From the NCBI GenBank assembly GCA_018336035.1, contig JAGXRD010000123.1:124001-188000 (forward strand): a stretch of DNA of 64,000 nt. Direction: 5' to 3'. Shown one piece after another: positions 61,937 through 64,000 of the stretch. How positions within the stretch are numbered: position 1 is the stretch's first letter; each line of letters begins with the position of its first letter. The position numbers and the translations under genes were made by a program. Source of the stretch: Alphaproteobacteria bacterium. Its GTDB lineage: Bacteria; Pseudomonadota; Alphaproteobacteria; Ferrovibrionales; Ferrovibrionaceae. The notes below the pieces were generated by a model, which was given only the letters and a program-made list of their open reading frames with translations, was not told where the DNA came from and searched no databases.

Positions 61937-63255
61937 CAGGGGCTGGAGAATAGATTACCGGCTTTGCGGATCGCGCGGTCGGTCAGGCTATCGGTGAGAT
62001 GCAGCCGGCCGACCCGCCCAATCGGGCAGGCTTCGGGCTGCATCACCACGGTCTGCGGACTGTCGGCACGGGCGCCGGAGGCGAAGTCGACAGCAAAGAT
62101 CCAGCGCAACTGATCGGCGGTGCCGGTGCTGCTGATAGCGAATTCGCGGCGGTCGCCATCCTGGTCGCCGCGCATGCCGACCAGACGCGCCTTGTGGTTG
62201 ACCATCTGGCCGCTGCGTTCGAATTCCACCATGACGCTGTCGCCGATGGACAACGGCTCGTCGGTACGGCGATCACGCAACACCTCGAAGAAGATGCGCG
62301 AGCAGTCGGCGACCTGCAGCAGCGGCGCACTGGTGCTGATGGTGGCGCCTTCGCTTTCCAACTGGCGCCACAACACGCCGTCCACCGGCGCGACAATCGC
62401 TGCTTCACCCATCTGCTGGCGGCGGCGCTGTTCGGCCTCGATCTGGCGTTCGACCTGGACGCGCTCCGCTTCAAGTTCGGATTTGCGGTTGGTCAGGCTC
62501 AGGCGCTGCAATTCCACTTCATCGCGGCGCTGCTGCGAATAGGGGGCGTTGTTGTAGGAGTCGGTCAGGTAGATGCCGCGGTCGGCGGCCTCGCGCTCCT
62601 GGCGCAGGCGTTCAAGCGTCTTGCGCTGCGCGGCAAGATCGGCCTGTGCGACATCAGCTTCGGCGCGGCGACGGTCGAAATCGGCGCGGCTGGCATAGCC
62701 CTTTTCGGCCAGCGGCTCGATGCGCCTGAACTGCGCGTCCAGCAGGCGCGCATTGGCTTCGGCCTGGCGTACGCGGGCCTCGGCTTCGGCGACCTGCGCG
62801 GTGAGGCTGCCGATCACGGCGGAGCGGAAGTTGCGGCTGTCACCGCCCAGGCGCTGCAGGATAGGTTCGAGCGCGGCGATCTGTTGGTCCATACTGGCGA
62901 GGCGATCTGTCAGGGCGGCGCTCTGCGCCTGCAGGTTGGCGAGGCGAACGTCGCGCTCTGGCGGGTCGCGCAGCACGGCCAGCGTCTGTCCGCGTGTCAC
63001 GCGGGTACCGATCTTGGCATCTCCGAAGCTGATCTGCCCGTCGATGGGCGCGCGAAGCGTGATCAGGTCGGCATTCACACGGCCGACCGGGGCCTGCGAG
63101 AAGAACACACCTGGGATCATGGCATAGCCGAACAGAGCCAGCAGAAAGACCCCCAATCCGATCCGCAGCAGGCGGCCGGTGGTGGGCGACTTGGCTTTGA
63201 TTTTCGACCAGTACATGCGGATAGCGGGCCTGAGTTGGAGAACGCGGTAAGTCAT
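61936..63255 (-). CDS. HlyD-like membrane fusion protein partner of the glycan synthase
   Basis: 439 residues. One membrane segment (about 30-50), a biotinyl-lipoyl-like half NADLITLRAPIDGQISFGD, a long coiled coil (about 95-270), and the second half IVAPVDGVLWRQLESEGA. Its stop overlaps the start of the synthase gene (TGATG), indicating coupled translation. It would carry the glucan across the periplasm. The start codon lies in a hairpin described separately. Confidence 0.88.
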   Translation of the reverse strand: MTYRVLQLRPAIRMYWSKIKAKSPTTGRLLRIGLGVFLLALFGYAMIPGVFFSQAPVGRVNADLITLRAPIDGQISFGDAKIGTRVTRGQTLAVLRDPPERDVRLANLQAQSAALTDRLASMDQQIAALEPILQRLGGDSRNFRSAVIGSLTAQVAEAEARVRQAEANARLLDAQFRRIEPLAEKGYASRADFDRRRAEADVAQADLAAQRKTLERLRQEREAADRGIYLTDSYNNAPYSQQRRDEVELQRLSLTNRKSELEAERVQVERQIEAEQRRRQQMGEAAIVAPVDGVLWRQLESEGATISTSAPLLQVADCSRIFFEVLRDRRTDEPLSIGDSVMVEFERSGQMVNHKARLVGMRGDQDGDRREFAISSTGTADQLRWIFAVDFASGARADSPQTVVMQPEACPIGRVGRLHLTDSLTDRAIRKAGNLFSSP

Positions 63256-63261
63256 ACCGCG
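63243..63261 (-). promoter_or_regulatory. Inverted repeat enclosing the HlyD-like start codon
   Basis: CGCGGTA (63243-63249) and TACCGCG (63255-63261) flank AGTCA. In the mRNA the AUG would sit at the stem/loop border of a 7-bp hairpin, likely reducing initiation unless opened. No ribosome site is visible upstream. Confidence 0.5.
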
Positions 63262-63551
63262 CGGTTTTGTTCAGCCCGTCATTAAAATACCGTAAGTAGA
63301 TGCGGCGCCCCGGATGAGGTATGGTTAGAGACTGGTTTCTACCCTGATTCCGTGGGGTTAAGCTTTGCAATCCCTAGGCGGTGCTGCGGTTTCGTAAATG
63401 AGGTATATCCACTCTCACGGGTGTTTTCCGCCGGCTCGCCATCGCCTTGCCGCATTTCCGAGGAACCATCAGTACGAGGTTGAAATATTGTAATGGCGCT
63501 CCGTGGCGGTCTGATCGTGTCGGCCGTGCCAGGTTCCGGGGTTGGGTCTGA
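63256..63551. other. Divergent intergenic region
   Basis: 296 nt between the glycan operon and the MFS gene. It should carry both promoters; apart from the start-codon repeat I find no clear operator, hairpin or gene. Confidence 0.4.
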
Positions 63552-64000
63552 ATGATTGCCACGCTCGCGCCGGTCGGCGCGCTCCTGCTGAGTGTTGCAC
63601 TGCTGCTGACCGGCAACGGGCTGCAGGGCACCCTGCTGCCGGTCCGCGCCAACCTGGAGAATTTCGGCGCGCTTTCGATCGGTGTCATGGGGTCGGCGTA
63701 TTACGTCGGCTTCGTCGCCGGTTGCGTGCTGACGCCGAAACTGATCCGTCGCGTCGGCCATATCCGACTCTTCACGGCGATGGTGGCGGTGGCATCGGTG
63801 GTTCCGCTGCTGCATGCCATTCTTGTCGGCGCGCCGGGCTGGTGGCTGCTGCGTGGCATGACCGGTATGTGCATGGCCGGTCTCTACCTGATCATCGAGA
63901 GCTGGCTGAACGAACGTGCTTCGCCGGAAAACCGCGGCATGATCTTTACCACCTACACCACGGTGAACTTCTCGGTCATCACGCTCGGCCAGATGCTGAT
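63552..64000 (+). CDS. MFS transporter, N-terminal part (YcaD-like)
   Basis: The first 149 residues are present; the gene is cut by the right edge. Five membrane segments are visible, with the MFS loop motif GYVGF-like SAYYVGFVAGCVLTPKLIRRVGH between helices 2 and 3 and GLYLIIESWLNERA, characteristic of the YcaD/UMF1-like group. Substrate unknown. Confidence 0.85.
   Translation, partial: MIATLAPVGALLLSVALLLTGNGLQGTLLPVRANLENFGALSIGVMGSAYYVGFVAGCVLTPKLIRRVGHIRLFTAMVAVASVVPLLHAILVGAPGWWLLRGMTGMCMAGLYLIIESWLNERASPENRGMIFTTYTTVNFSVITLGQML

Overview
The window is high-GC chromosomal DNA from an alphaproteobacterium, most likely a free-living member of or near the Rhodospirillales. The basis is the gene content (BoxR/BoxC benzoyl-CoA chemistry, an encapsulated-ferritin-type protein closest in memory to Rhodospirillum, Bug-type solute receptors, a glnBA pair, DUF1127 and DUF6455 small proteins) and the dense, codon-biased coding on both strands. 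I cannot name a genus. No rRNA, tRNA, CRISPR array, transposase or phage gene was seen. The window is ordinary chromosome, mostly metabolic and transport genes in short operons.

Layout. 1-4.7 kb: part of an aerobic benzoyl-CoA (box) cluster, with boxC running off the left edge, the regulator boxR, a flavodoxin, benzoate-CoA ligase and an alpha/beta hydrolase, and TGCA-type operators between them. 4.7-10.6 kb: Fe(III) substrate-binding protein and, on the other strand, a two-domain Fe(III) permease. A TPR-methyltransferase and an unknown protein lie between them. 10.7-17.5 kb: a Sel1-repeat protein, NnrU, a MocR-type regulator convergent with an FMN-binding protein, a LysE exporter and an aspartoacylase-family hydrolase. 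17.7-23.4 kb: a complete five-gene peptide ABC importer. 23.5-30.8 kb: universal stress protein, an IclR-Bug-TPP enzyme cluster, a diguanylate cyclase, isochorismatase and alpha/beta hydrolase. 30.8-40.4 kb: a catalytically degenerate GGDEF protein coupled to parE, thioesterase, PAS protein, DUF6455, DUF3817, a DEAD-box helicase preceded by a strongly structured leader, a TRIC-type channel and a cytoplasmic chemoreceptor. 40.7-44.5 kb: LacI repressor, UxaA-type sugar-acid dehydratase and a second Bug receptor. 44.5-52.4 kb: histidine kinase, DUF1127, class II aldolase, isonitrile hydratase-like, RidA, ferritin-like, metallo-hydrolase, TrkH and a TPR lipoprotein. 52.5-64 kb: glnA, glnB, an aminotransferase, NIPSNAP plus a second TPP enzyme, EamA/LysR, a c-di-GMP-responsive glycosyltransferase with its membrane-fusion partner, and an MFS transporter cut by the right edge.

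Themes. Benzoate is activated to benzoyl-CoA and degraded under BoxR control. Iron uptake genes on opposite strands share a 15-bp palindrome. Nitrogen control is represented by glnB-glnA with a candidate sigma-54 promoter. A c-di-GMP circuit can be read across the window: an active GGDEF enzyme, a degenerate GGDEF protein that keeps the inhibitory I-site, and a PilZ-bearing glycan synthase. The most unusual items are the nested-hairpin leader before the DEAD-box gene, a ferritin-like protein without the encapsulin-targeting tail, the I-site-only GGDEF protein next to parE, regulator genes that look leaderless, and a start-codon hairpin on the glycan-export operon. All functions are inferred from motifs and context; no database search was run.
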